NCBI GenBank assembly: GCA_050011315.1
Contig: JBEKJI010000007.1
Location: 27,897-91,896 of the forward strand
DNA from: Fen-549 sp050011315
GTDB lineage: Bacteria; Actinomycetota; Thermoleophilia; Gaiellales; Gaiellaceae
DNA: 64,000 nt
Reading direction: 5' to 3'
This document shows, in pieces, positions 42,557-51,228 of this stretch; the stretch's first letter is position 1; each line of letters opens with the position of its first letter. The notes beneath the pieces are model-generated. The model saw nothing but the letters and a program-made list of their open reading frames with translations. It had not been told where the DNA came from and made no database searches. Both the position numbers and the translations under genes were made by a program.

Positions 42557-42679
42557 CTAACCACACTTTCCGCATCCGCTCTTCCTGGCGGATCGCACGT
42601 TAGGCCAGCTTACCTCGTTTAGTATCTGCAACGAACTCAGCCTTCTTGTATTAGTTCTTTTCGTCTTGATCTTAGTCAC
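42557..42679 (-). CDS. Putative RiPP precursor peptide (40 aa)
   Basis: GTG start preceded by GGAAGGGG (close spacing). The N-terminal part is very basic (MTKIKTKRTNTRRLSSLQIL) and would be the leader. The C-terminal part is NEVSWPNVRSARKSGCGKCG, ending in two cysteines set among glycines. It lies between the methyltransferase and radical SAM genes in the same direction. A promoter (42732-42761) stands directly in front and a short hairpin (CCCGA/TCGGG) comes after its stop. Size, position and Cys-rich tail fit a modified-peptide precursor. The family is not one I recognise. Confidence 0.6.
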   Translation of the reverse strand: MTKIKTKRTNTRRLSSLQILNEVSWPNVRSARKSGCGKCG

Positions 42680-42731
42680 CCCCTTCCGTTCCTGATGCTG
42701 GAGTACGCCCTGGCTATCGGCGAGTTTGTCG

Positions 42732-42761
42732 GTTATACCACACTCCCGACAGACGTGAAAA
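42732..42761 (-). promoter_or_regulatory. Promoter of the precursor-peptide gene
   Basis: On the minus strand TTTTCA (42761-42756), an 18-base spacer and TATAAC (42737-42732) lie about 53 bases before the precursor start. A stem AGACGT/ACGTCT at 42751-42766, just after the methyltransferase stop, could end the upstream transcript. Confidence 0.5.
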
Positions 42762-42773
42762 CGTCTTTCCCGG

Positions 42774-43961
42774 CTACCGAACGCTGATCACGAGCAAAGT
42801 CGACGGCCTGTGAAAGATGGCATCGGTGCTTGCACTGGTCAGCTTGGTACCCCGCGGGTAGACGGAGACGTGCAAGCGATCCAACCCCGGTCTTCCCAGA
42901 CGGTCCCAGTCGGTCGCAACTGAGAGTACCTTCTCGTAGGCGTATGGCTTCCCGTAGACAAGTACTCTCCAATCACGCGAAATCAAACAAGCACTCTGCC
43001 GCTTACAGTCAACAATCCCAGCAGCCGCGTCGCCGAATCCGAATCTATCCTCGTCGTTCTCCAAGAACACCTCTACACTGGCTTCCTCACGTAATGCCAG
43101 AAATACGAAGAATTCTATTCTGTTCGAAGGACTTAGGCCTTCCAAGGACAGCTTCGTCTCCTTCCGCACACCCTCCAGCAGCCGGATTACCTCCTGTTCA
43201 TCGAAGAGGCCTGCGTGTTCAGTGGAAATGAGCAGCTCGCCTCCTGTATCGGACGAGTCGGCGGTCAGAAGCTCCTGATAGGCCTGGGGTCTCATCTCCA
43301 TAAAGCCGCCGAGTGTTGTCGAACGACCAATCAGTACTCCGTTCTGCTTCGTAAGGGATGGCGTGATCTGCGCACCGTTGACCCAGATTGGAGCCACAAG
43401 TACGCCCCCATCCTTCAGTTGATCTATCCAAGACTGAGGGATCTCCCTTACAGAACACGTGGCCACGATTCGATCGTAAGGTGCATGCGCTGGAAGTCCT
43501 CTCGACCCCTCCTGAAGTTGAACCGTAAGTCCCAAATAGTCAGCGGCACTGAGGTTCGAGCGGGCATCTTCTATGTTGTCGGGGTCAATATCAATCGTGA
43601 ATACCTGGTGAGGGTCCCGAACAATCTCACAAAGAAGCGCAGCGTTATACCCCGTTCCAGTTCCAATCTCGAGGACTTTGAGTCCTTCCTTCAACTCCAG
43701 GCTCTCGAGCATCGCAGCCATTAGAGAAGGCTGAGTGGATGAGGTCATTGGTATGGAGCCTATTTGTTTCGTAATGAGCGAGAAGTCCCCATACACCTCC
43801 TCAAGCTTAAGACCGTGCACGAACAAATGCCTAGGTACTTTCCTAAACGCACTCTCGACCACTTCGCTCCGCACGGCGCCGACTGTTACAAGTTGATTAA
43901 CTAACTCGTCTCTTAGTAGATCAGCATCGGGTTGTTTCATAGTAGCCGTATTTCGTTCCAC
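42774..43961 (-). CDS. PIMT-like methyltransferase, FxLD-type
   Basis: The 395-residue protein has, at residues 10-215, a protein-L-isoaspartate methyltransferase domain: AFRKVPRHLFVHG, AdoMet site LKVLEIGTGTGYNAALL, FTIDIDPDNIEDARSNL, YDRIVATCSV and LKDGGVLVAPI. The C-terminal 180 residues (RFGFGDAAAGIVD, DWDRLGRPGLDRLHVSVYP) match the extension of methyltransferases found in FxLD-type peptide clusters. Such enzymes methylate Asp side chains in ribosomal peptides. The GTG at 43961 or the ATG at 43940 may be the start. Confidence 0.8.
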   Translation of the reverse strand: MERNTATMKQPDADLLRDELVNQLVTVGAVRSEVVESAFRKVPRHLFVHGLKLEEVYGDFSLITKQIGSIPMTSSTQPSLMAAMLESLELKEGLKVLEIGTGTGYNAALLCEIVRDPHQVFTIDIDPDNIEDARSNLSAADYLGLTVQLQEGSRGLPAHAPYDRIVATCSVREIPQSWIDQLKDGGVLVAPIWVNGAQITPSLTKQNGVLIGRSTTLGGFMEMRPQAYQELLTADSSDTGGELLISTEHAGLFDEQEVIRLLEGVRKETKLSLEGLSPSNRIEFFVFLALREEASVEVFLENDEDRFGFGDAAAGIVDCKRQSACLISRDWRVLVYGKPYAYEKVLSVATDWDRLGRPGLDRLHVSVYPRGTKLTSASTDAIFHRPSTLLVISVR

Positions 43962-44097
43962 CTCGTTCGATACATTACCATGTGAACAAAGAACGAGGGA
44001 CAGGACCGTTCTCTAATGATAACACAGTCGAGCATTTATACACGGCGGTGGCTCTATCGACAGCATTTAGCCAATGACTAAGCTCGCTCAGCTTTCG

Positions 44098-44275
44098 ACC
44101 TTCGACTTTCTTCCACGTCTGGCTTGCTTGCGCCCCTTCTCGCCGAGCTTCTCGCCCTAGGCGTCGGTCACATCGAGGACGATCGTTCCCTTCCGGGCAT
44201 CGACGAACTTGATCGTTATAGTCTTCCCTTTGCCCTCGGGGATCTCAGGGCTGGCACTGCGGTCGAACTCTGAAC
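44098..44275 (-). pseudogene. Broken copy of the small Lsr2-like gene
   Basis: The minus strand translates to a protein very close to the 66-residue one at 51229-51429 (EIPEGKGKTITIKFVDARKG, then GEKLGEKGRKQARRGR). A TAG interrupts it after LDVTDA and the start region is lost. It is a decayed paralogue just downstream of the restriction endonuclease-like gene. Confidence 0.75.
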
Positions 44276-44280
44276 CATGA

Positions 44281-45186
44281 TTACACGTGCTCCGCGAGTG
44301 AATGGAAGAGAATGCCCTGTTGGGCGGCCTTATCGAGCTTGATCTGGAGCGCTTCGATCAGGGAGACGCGCCCCTCGAGGATGAGCGCTAGATCCTGACC
44401 ATCCATGAGAATCAGGTTTAGGAGGCTCGCTGCTTCTTGGAGCACCTCTTCGCGGAATCCTGCGACTGAGATAAAGAGCCCACGAGTGCTGTCGATCTTT
44501 CGGCGCACCTTGCCGGAGAACGCTGTGAGCTCACCAAGGTCAGGGGGCTTCTTTCGCCAGCGCGCCTCTATCAGGTACTGGAAGCTGTTGAACGTGAAGA
44601 AGCCGTCAGTCTGTTCGACTGTGCCCTTGCGATATGGCGGTTGGTAAGGGATGTCGTGCAGCTTGAAAAGGCGTCCGAGCAGATCCTCGAGGTCGTAGCC
44701 GCGTTGCTGCGCTTCGTCTTCCCGTGTGGCGAGCGTCATGTAGATGTCGTGCAGCTCGGCGAGCCCTCGCGCACGCGCCTCTGCGGCTCGATGCCGCTCT
44801 TCTACCGTCGCACGGTGTTGCTTGGCTCTTACCTTGGCTGCCGCGTCGGCATCCTCGATCAGGCCCTCCTGTTTGGCGACTTCACGTAGGTCGGCAAGAG
44901 CTCTGAGCCCCGCTTCTTGGTTGTCAGGATCGGAGACGGTTCGCATCGCCGCCAATTCGCGCGCCAGCTGCTGCTCAACCCGGACACCCGTCTCCCCGCG
45001 CGCGTCCAGTTCGGCCAGGATCTCGCGCACCATGATGAACTTCGACGCGTCCTCGTACTTTTTGACAAGCGGCGGAGGAACGCCCGCCCTGACGAGAAGC
45101 GCCTTGAGCGGGCGCTTGTACCAGAAGACGGTACCGCACGCCTGAACGATTGCCTCCTGAAGAGCGTAGGAGACCTGTGTGGTCAC
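44281..45186 (-). CDS. Restriction endonuclease-like protein (Mrr-type fold)
   Basis: In this 301-residue protein the N-terminal 170 residues are helical (AEELD-type coiled coils around EERHRAAEARARGLAELHDI). The C-terminal 120 residues form a nuclease-like core: YDLEDLLGRLFKLHDIPYQP, QTDGFFTFNSFQYLIEARW (D...E-x-R-W) and LTAFSGKVRRKIDSTRGLFI. The core recalls restriction endonuclease-like domains that use E-x-R-W or E-x-K. It is probably a solitary defence nuclease. It is divergent from the type ISP enzyme gene. Confidence 0.65.
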   Translation of the reverse strand: MTTQVSYALQEAIVQACGTVFWYKRPLKALLVRAGVPPPLVKKYEDASKFIMVREILAELDARGETGVRVEQQLARELAAMRTVSDPDNQEAGLRALADLREVAKQEGLIEDADAAAKVRAKQHRATVEERHRAAEARARGLAELHDIYMTLATREDEAQQRGYDLEDLLGRLFKLHDIPYQPPYRKGTVEQTDGFFTFNSFQYLIEARWRKKPPDLGELTAFSGKVRRKIDSTRGLFISVAGFREEVLQEAASLLNLILMDGQDLALILEGRVSLIEALQIKLDKAAQQGILFHSLAEHV

Positions 45187-45382
45187 GTCTTGAAGGCTAC
45201 TGCCTAACCCGGCTACGCCGCGTCCTCAACGAAGAACGGGCCGCCCCTAGCCGGGGGCTTGAGCTACGTCGGCGCGGCACCGATAAGCGCATGAGACACC
45301 TTGAAGTTGCGTAACAAAAGGCGTAAGTTCGCTACCCCTCGACTTGGTCAGCGTTCGTGCTGAATCGACAGGCGGTCCACAA

Positions 45383-48300
45383 GTGAAGCAGCGTACAGCT
45401 CTTTCGCAGTACCGCACAGCGATCGGGCGTGATCTGCAGTCGAGACTCGCCACAGAGAGCACATATCGGCCGGCACTCAAGACGCTAGTAGAAGCGATTG
45501 GTCAGGCACGGGCGACCAACGAGCCAAAACATTCTGAATGCGGCGCTCCAGACTTCACGATCTGGAGACCCGAGCCTCATGGCCCAATGACACTCGGCTA
45601 CATCGAGGCGAAAGATGTTGGCTCGCCACTCGATACGGTCGAAGGCACTGACCAACTCAAGCGCTACTTGGCAGCGCTCGACAATCTCCTGTTGACGGAC
45701 TACCTCGAGTTCCGCTGGTACGTCCACGGTGAATGGAGGCGCACTGAGCGTCTCGCCAAGCTCAGCCCAGGCAGTGCGCTGGTTGCCGTCGCTGGCGGCG
45801 ACAGTGCTGTCGAGCAGCTCCTCATGGATTTCCTGGCGCAAACGTCACCAGTGATTCGGAAGCCGAATGAACTGGCTGAGCGAATGGCGCGCTTGACGCG
45901 CCTCATCCGCGATCTCATCGTGGAGAGCTTCGAGCGTGAGGCGGCGACGAGCACGGTTCGCGATCTACGCAACGCCTTCGAAGAGGTTCTTATCCCTCAC
46001 CTGTCGGTGCCCGAGTTCGCTGACATGTTTGCGCAGACGATCGCCTACGGGTTGTTCGCCGCGCGGGCGAATCACAACGCCGAGCGCCCCTTTCAGCGCC
46101 ACGACGCTGCCTGGGAAATCCCTCGCACAAATCCCTTCCTGCGGGGCCTCTTCGCCGCGATCACGGGTCCGGAATTAGACGAAGAGCCCTACGCAGGACT
46201 CGTTGACGACCTAACGCAACTACTCGCCGTGACGGACATGCGCGCAGTTCTCTCTGCGTTCGGGACTCGGAAGGCACAGGACGACCCCGTCGTGCACTTC
46301 TATGAGACCTTCCTCGCCGCCTACGACCCTGAGGTCCGAGAAATGCGTGGCGTCTACTACACGCCTGAGCCGGTCGTCTCCTACATTGTGCGATCAGCCG
46401 ACCGCCTTCTGCGGGAGAGATTCGGATGTGAGGATGGTCTGGCGGAGCAGACGAGAGATCTACCGAAGGCTCCCGGCAAAGCCGAAGCGAAGACGCCCCG
46501 GGTTCTGATTCTGGATCCGGCTTGCGGGACCGGCACGTTCCTCTACGCGGTTATCGAACGCATCCGCGACCAGTTCCGTCAGCGACACGATGCTGGGAAG
46601 TGGTCTGCCTATGTGCGTGATCAGTTGATCCCGAGACTCTTTGGATTCGAGCTCCTCGTGGCTCCATACGCGGTGGCCCACTTGAAGCTTGGGCTACAGC
46701 TCGCCGGCCAGAATCTGCCTGAGGCCCAACGTGCGGACTGGATGTACGACCTAGAGGGTGGCGAGCGCTTGAGTGTCTACCTGACCAATACGCTTGAGGA
46801 AGCTCTCAAGAAGTCAGAGATTCTGCTCGGCTCGTACATCGCGAATGAAGCGAATGCGGCGGCTGAGGTAAAGCGGCAGCTCCCGATTCTTGTTGTCCTC
46901 GGCAATCCGCCGTATTCGGGTCACTCCGCGAACAAAGGTAAATGGATCCGCGACCTCGTCGCAGACTATGCCCAGGATCGACCCGAGCTACGTAAACCAG
47001 CTCAAGCGAAGTGGCTGCAAGACGACTACATCAAGTTCATTCGGTTCGGACAGTGGCGGATTGAACAGACTGGGTCCGGGATCCTGGGCTTCATCACAAA
47101 CCACAGCTACCTGGATAGCCCGACGTTTGCAGGTATGCGTCAGAACCTCATGGAGACGTTCTCGGACATCTACATCCTCGATCTACACGGGAACACCAAG
47201 AAACGTGAGCGTGCGCCTGACGGAGGTGTTGACCAGAACGTCTTCGATATCCAGCAAGGCGTCGCGATCAGCTTCTTCGTCAAGGAGCAAGATTCGACCG
47301 GTCTTGTGAAGGTTCACCATGCAGACCTGTATGGCATGCGCCAGGACAAGTACGACTGGTTGATAGAACACCGCCTTGACGACACCGACTGGTCGGAGCT
47401 GGCGCCCCAGGCTCCATTCTTCCTATTCGTACCGCAGGACACCGACCTCCTCGAGGAGTACGAACGCGGGTGGAGCATCGCCGACATCATGAGTGAAAAC
47501 GGTGCTCCCGCTCCGGGCTTCGTCACAACACAAGACGAGTTCGCGATTTCATGGAGCGAAGTCGAGGCACGCGAGAAGGTGCACCGCTTTCTCAAAACGG
47601 AATCGGAGGCGGAGGCACGATCACTGTGGAGACTCTGCAGCCAATCGCAGTGGAACTACGATCGGGCGAAGAAGGAGTTGGCCACTGGAGCCTGGGAGAA
47701 GGCCGTTCAGCAGATTCTTTACCGGCCGTTCGACATCCGCTGGACTGTGTTCGACACAAACGTTGCGGTCCATCATCGAAGACGTATGACCGATCATCTT
47801 CGCCGTGGTCCGAACCTGGCGCTCATTACTTCGCGCCTAACTAAGGGTGAGGAGTTCGCTCACGTGCAGGTGTCGCGACTAGCTCCTGAAGTCATCTGCA
47901 TGTCGCCGAAGACGTCGAACAATGGGTTTGTCTTTCCTCTCTATCTCTACCCGTCGGCGACGGGAACTCAGCGCCGTCTCCTGGTTGAGGGAGAGTTCGT
48001 TGGAAGGAAGGCAAACCTGAACCTCAAGTTTATCGAGGATTTGGAGAGCCGACTCGAGCTGGAGTTCATACCAGATGGCGCCGGAGACATGCAGACGTCA
48101 TTCGGGCCGGATGATGTGTTCAACTACATCTACGCGCTTCTACACGCGCCGACTTATCGCTCGAGATACGTCCAGTTCCTCCGCCATGATTTTCCGCGCA
48201 TTCCTTTACCGCCAGGTCGGGAACTCTTCGATGCGCTTGCCTCGAAAGGACGCGAGTTGGTCGCGCTACACCTCTTTGACGCTCCCCCCTCCGGCATGGC

Positions 48301-48730
48301 CCGTCTCAGCTTCCCAGTGCCTGGCACGAACACGGTAGCCCCTGGTCACCCACGTTACGTCGGGCCTAGTGAACGCAATCCTCTCACCGGAGAAGCTCTC
48401 GACGCGGGTCGCGTCTACATTTCGGCTGACGCCCCGAAGTCGGGAAGGCTTGGTCAGTACTTCGAGGGCGTGGACCCAGCCGTTTGGACCTATCAAGTTG
48501 GCGGTTACCGAGTCTGTTCGAAATGGCTCAAAGACCGACGCGGGTTGCCGCTGAGCCTCAGCGACCTTTCCCATTACGAGCAACTCGTCGCGACGATCGC
48601 CATGACACTCGAGGTCATGCAGGAGATCGAAGCCTTGATCTCACGATGGCCCCTCGATACCGCAGAGATCATGCCTTCCGAGATGCCGGCAGCTCTCCTG
48701 GACGCTTGGCGGCGGCACGTGAAGAGCTAG
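45383..48730 (+). CDS. Type ISP/IIG fused restriction-modification enzyme
   Basis: In this single chain of about 1115 residues, residues 45-85 hold a nuclease site (CGAPDFTIWRP, GYIEAKD). A helical coupler follows, then an N6-adenine methyltransferase with motif I LDPACGTGTFLYAVIE and motif IV LVVLGNPPYSGHSANKGKW. The long C-terminal part (QILYRPFDIRWTVFDTN, DDVFNYIYALLHAPTYRSRY, VWTYQVGGYRVCSKWL) corresponds to the specificity region of type ISP-like enzymes. There is no helicase, so it may act like a type IIG enzyme. The start could be GTG 45383 or an earlier one. Confidence 0.85.
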   Translation: MKQRTALSQYRTAIGRDLQSRLATESTYRPALKTLVEAIGQARATNEPKHSECGAPDFTIWRPEPHGPMTLGYIEAKDVGSPLDTVEGTDQLKRYLAALDNLLLTDYLEFRWYVHGEWRRTERLAKLSPGSALVAVAGGDSAVEQLLMDFLAQTSPVIRKPNELAERMARLTRLIRDLIVESFEREAATSTVRDLRNAFEEVLIPHLSVPEFADMFAQTIAYGLFAARANHNAERPFQRHDAAWEIPRTNPFLRGLFAAITGPELDEEPYAGLVDDLTQLLAVTDMRAVLSAFGTRKAQDDPVVHFYETFLAAYDPEVREMRGVYYTPEPVVSYIVRSADRLLRERFGCEDGLAEQTRDLPKAPGKAEAKTPRVLILDPACGTGTFLYAVIERIRDQFRQRHDAGKWSAYVRDQLIPRLFGFELLVAPYAVAHLKLGLQLAGQNLPEAQRADWMYDLEGGERLSVYLTNTLEEALKKSEILLGSYIANEANAAAEVKRQLPILVVLGNPPYSGHSANKGKWIRDLVADYAQDRPELRKPAQAKWLQDDYIKFIRFGQWRIEQTGSGILGFITNHSYLDSPTFAGMRQNLMETFSDIYILDLHGNTKKRERAPDGGVDQNVFDIQQGVAISFFVKEQDSTGLVKVHHADLYGMRQDKYDWLIEHRLDDTDWSELAPQAPFFLFVPQDTDLLEEYERGWSIADIMSENGAPAPGFVTTQDEFAISWSEVEAREKVHRFLKTESEAEARSLWRLCSQSQWNYDRAKKELATGAWEKAVQQILYRPFDIRWTVFDTNVAVHHRRRMTDHLRRGPNLALITSRLTKGEEFAHVQVSRLAPEVICMSPKTSNNGFVFPLYLYPSATGTQRRLLVEGEFVGRKANLNLKFIEDLESRLELEFIPDGAGDMQTSFGPDDVFNYIYALLHAPTYRSRYVQFLRHDFPRIPLPPGRELFDALASKGRELVALHLFDAPPSGMARLSFPVPGTNTVAPGHPRYVGPSERNPLTGEALDAGRVYISADAPKSGRLGQYFEGVDPAVWTYQVGGYRVCSKWLKDRRGLPLSLSDLSHYEQLVATIAMTLEVMQEIEALISRWPLDTAEIMPSEMPAALLDAWRRHVKS

Positions 48731-49362
48731 GCGGGAAGCTCCCAAGCTGAGGCCTGCTGTGGTCGAAGCGCCTCCCAGTAGTCGACCGGCCGCCACACTC
48801 CTATACCGATGGCAGCTAAATACCGGCGCTGGCACCAGAACGAGCGCAAATCGAGCGTAAGGATCATCGAGACACCGGCACGAAGAGCGTCGCGGATCAG
48901 CGAGCAGTCGCCACGATCCTTGAACGGCGGAATAGCCGGCCGGTCGATCGGAGACGTGCTCGGGACGACAAAGGGGAGACGCATCTGTTCTGAGTGCACG
49001 AGAGGCATGTTTTCGAACAACAGGCGAAGTTCGAGATCCTCGTAGTTATCCGCACTTGCCTGCATGCAATCGGCCCACTCAGCCCACCAGTTCAGGAGTT
49101 CGTGAGCGATTCCGGGGTTTGCTCGCTCGAACTCCAAGAACGAAGTTTGAGAAACGAGCCAGGGAGGGCTACCGCGGCGGAAGAACTGAGCTACGTTGCC
49201 GAGCGCAATGAGCTCCTTGCCCTTTCGCTCCCCGTAGCGCGCGAAAAGATCCGCTCGCGCCCCTAGGCGCCAGCCACCGTCATCGAAGTAGTGCATAACC
49301 TCGCGGAGTCCTTGCACCGCGCACGTGTCCAGCAACATTGGTCCAAAGGGATGACTAGTCAC
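48727..49362 (-). CDS. PIN-like domain protein
   Basis: The 211-residue protein begins PMLLDTCAVQGL and ends with DCSLIRDALRAGVSMILTLD, then FWCQRRYLAAIGIGVWRPVD. The aspartates in LLDT, the Glu in TSFLEFERA and DCSLIRD have the spacing of PIN-fold nucleases. The 3' end overlaps the restriction enzyme gene by four bases in convergent orientation. It could be an RNase toxin, but no antitoxin is next to it. Confidence 0.55.
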   Translation of the reverse strand: MTSHPFGPMLLDTCAVQGLREVMHYFDDGGWRLGARADLFARYGERKGKELIALGNVAQFFRRGSPPWLVSQTSFLEFERANPGIAHELLNWWAEWADCMQASADNYEDLELRLLFENMPLVHSEQMRLPFVVPSTSPIDRPAIPPFKDRGDCSLIRDALRAGVSMILTLDLRSFWCQRRYLAAIGIGVWRPVDYWEALRPQQASAWELPA

Positions 49363-49478
49363 CGTGGCTTAAGTCGCGATCGAATCGAACACAAGCAGGA
49401 GTCTTGCTAAAGAATCGGATGCTCCAAGGGCTTGGCCGCCGCCGGACACCAAGCGGCGGCTCTCCCGACCCCTTCGTC

Positions 49479-49601
49479 CTACTTGCTCTCCTTGACTGTC
49501 GTCTTCGGATGAGACTTCCCGTAGCGCGAGGAGACATATCGCCCGGATACCGCCGAGCGGAACTTGCCCTTCGCTGAAGATGAGCCCCTCTTCCCAGCCA
49601 C
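49479..49601 (-). CDS. Small basic protein (40 aa), GRYVS-KTTVKE family
   Basis: The ribosome binding site AAAGGAGGTGG is followed five bases later by GTG at 49601. The product starts MAGKRGSSSAKGKFRSAVSG and ends HPKTTVKESK, with RYVSSRYGKS between. I recall this short pattern (G-R-Y-V ... P-x-T-T-V-K-E) as a widespread tiny actinobacterial protein of unknown role. The Shine-Dalgarno sequence and conserved ending make it a real gene. Confidence 0.7.
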   Translation of the reverse strand: MAGKRGSSSAKGKFRSAVSGRYVSSRYGKSHPKTTVKESK

Positions 49602-49667
49602 ACTAACCACCTCCTTTCTCTCGACTAGCATTCGTCGAACTGCTCATCGAGTTAGAGCTTCTCTCCT

Positions 49668-49847
49668 CTACGACTCGATCACTGCGTCGGGTGCCGTTGC
49701 CTTGACGTTGGCCGCAGCTCGCTTCGCGTTCTCCTTGCTGGCGAAGCTCTCACCGCTCGAGGCGATCTTGACGCTGTTCCCGTCCTTGAGACGCCAGCGG
49801 TAGTTCCCGGCGGTGTCCGCGTAGATCTCGAACTTGGGCGTTGCCAT
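49668..49847 (-). CDS. YegP/DUF1508 family protein
   Basis: The 59-residue protein starts MATPKFEIYADTAGNYRWRL, then SSGESFASKENAKRAA and NVKATAPDAVIES. This is one YegP repeat (F-E-x-Y-x-D-x-x-G-x-Y-R-W-R-L ... G-E-x-F-x-S-K). The function of the family is unknown; it is often found on phage and accessory regions. It is preceded by a GGAGGGAAGAAA ribosome binding site and divergent from the ImmA gene. Confidence 0.85.
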   Translation of the reverse strand: MATPKFEIYADTAGNYRWRLKDGNSVKIASSGESFASKENAKRAAANVKATAPDAVIES

Positions 49848-49890
49848 TTTCTTCCCTCCTCCCAGGCTGTTGTGTTATCGGCGAAAGCAA

Positions 49891-49906
49891 GTTCGCCATA
49901 GCGAAC
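49891..49906. promoter_or_regulatory. Operator palindrome of the ImmA/XRE pair, site 1
   Basis: GTTCGCCATAGCGAAC has six-base arms. A second, nearly equal site lies at 49949-49964. It stands between the divergent YegP and ImmA genes. Confidence 0.6.
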
Positions 49907-49948
49907 GGTACCTGATCTCCTGGGCATGTGCAACAATGGCGACAAGGA

Positions 49949-49964
49949 GTTCGTTATGGCGAAC
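49949..49964. promoter_or_regulatory. Operator site 2 overlapping the ImmA start
   Basis: GTTCGTTATGGCGAAC contains the ATG of the ImmA gene. A bound repressor would block transcription, and the same sequence overlaps the translation start. The likely ligand is the XRE protein encoded at 50802. Confidence 0.6.
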
Positions 49965-50801
49965 GTTCAGCTTTCACTATTTGAACAGCTCCAGCGGGAG
50001 ACACCCGACTTACCAGACGAAGCCTTGATCCGAAGGCTCTCCGAGCGGATCCTCGCCGAAGCAGAGGCCGCGCCTCCGGTCTCAGTAGAGCTGCTCGCAT
50101 CCCTCCGGGGCATCGTCCGAGTCGAAAGACACGAGCAGCCGTGGGCTGGCGTGCTTCTCCCAAGCTTGGAAGGACTCGTAGTTCGCCTGCGGGACTCCGA
50201 TAGCTACGAGCGACAGCGTTTCACGATCTGCCACGAACTGAGCCACACACTCTTTCCAGGCTTCTCCGATTCCTTCCAGTACCGCTGCAATGGCAAGCGG
50301 ACGAAACTCGAGTCGCGGTGCGATCTGGTAGCGAGCGAGCTCCTTCTCCCAAGACGGTTCTTCCAACCCGATCTCTTGTCGGCCGGCTTCGGATTACTCG
50401 CGGTCGAAGACCTCGCCGCACGGTACGAGGCAAGTATCGAGGCCACTGCGCGGCGTGCGGTTGATCTCTGGCCGGAGCCCGCCGCCCTCCTCGTCCTACG
50501 ACGGAGGAACAAGCCGAGCGAGGAGGGGCGAGAGGCCGAGTGTGAACCGAAGTTGCGCTTGGACTACTCGCACGTCAACGGAAACTGGCCCTACCTGCGC
50601 CGACACAAGTCCGTGAACGGCGACTCCCCGCTTCTTCGCGCGTTTGCGGGCGAGGATGTGCGTGAGATCGGGACCGTCGACGAGCTCGTCAGCAGTGGGA
50701 TAGGTCCCGTTGAGATTCATGCTCGTCCGTACGGCAAAAACAGGCGGGTGCTCGCGCTCGTCCGACCCATCCATCCCGAACAGCTAAACGGAGGTCACTA
50801 G
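49956..50801 (+). CDS. ImmA/IrrE-type metallopeptidase
   Basis: The 281-residue protein has the zinc-binding motif RFTICHELSHTLFPG (HExxH) and a third ligand region ESRCDLVASELLLP. Proteins of this family cleave or inactivate a partner XRE repressor after a signal such as DNA damage. The ATG at 49956 is preceded by AAGGAGT. Its stop is directly followed by the start of the XRE gene (TAGATG). The last 100 residues are an extension not usual in short ImmA proteins. Confidence 0.88.
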   Translation: MANVQLSLFEQLQRETPDLPDEALIRRLSERILAEAEAAPPVSVELLASLRGIVRVERHEQPWAGVLLPSLEGLVVRLRDSDSYERQRFTICHELSHTLFPGFSDSFQYRCNGKRTKLESRCDLVASELLLPRRFFQPDLLSAGFGLLAVEDLAARYEASIEATARRAVDLWPEPAALLVLRRRNKPSEEGREAECEPKLRLDYSHVNGNWPYLRRHKSVNGDSPLLRAFAGEDVREIGTVDELVSSGIGPVEIHARPYGKNRRVLALVRPIHPEQLNGGH

Positions 50802-51212
50802 ATGCCTGAACTGCCTGAGGAATCGTTGGGGCAGAGGATTAGACGATTCCGAGAGGAGCGCGGCATGTCCGCGTCTACCCTCGCCACGGAGGCACACATC
50901 TCGAAGAGCTACCTATCTGAACTCGAGACAGGAAGAGGCAGCGCCGGCAATCCTTCAGCCGAAAAGCTTTATCGCATTGCGACCGCTCTCGGCGTTGCGA
51001 TGTCAGATCTTCTCGGGCGCGCCGTAACGACAACACCGGGAGATAAGAGGCCGGAGAGTCTGGTCGAGTTCGCGAGGGCTCAGAGCCTTCCGGAATCGGA
51101 CATAGAGATGCTCGCGAGTATTCAATTCCGCGGCGAGAAGCCGAAGACACCAGAGCGCTGGGCGTTCATCTACCAGGCGATCCGCAACAGCGCGAGTATG
51201 GATCGGGTTTAG
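50802..51212 (+). CDS. XRE-family regulator, partner of ImmA
   Basis: The 136-residue protein has the helix-turn-helix LGQRIRRFREERGMSASTLA, then THISKSY-like AHISKSYLSELETGRGSAGN and EKLYRIATALGVAMSDLLGR. The C-terminal 60 residues (SLPESDIEMLASIQFRGEKP) are a conserved extension in such regulators. Gene order metallopeptidase-regulator matches the immunity switch of several integrative elements. The two palindromes at 49891 and 49949 are the probable binding sites. Confidence 0.88.
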   Translation: MPELPEESLGQRIRRFREERGMSASTLATEAHISKSYLSELETGRGSAGNPSAEKLYRIATALGVAMSDLLGRAVTTTPGDKRPESLVEFARAQSLPESDIEMLASIQFRGEKPKTPERWAFIYQAIRNSASMDRV

Positions 51213-51228
51213 GCGATCTCCGGCGGCT

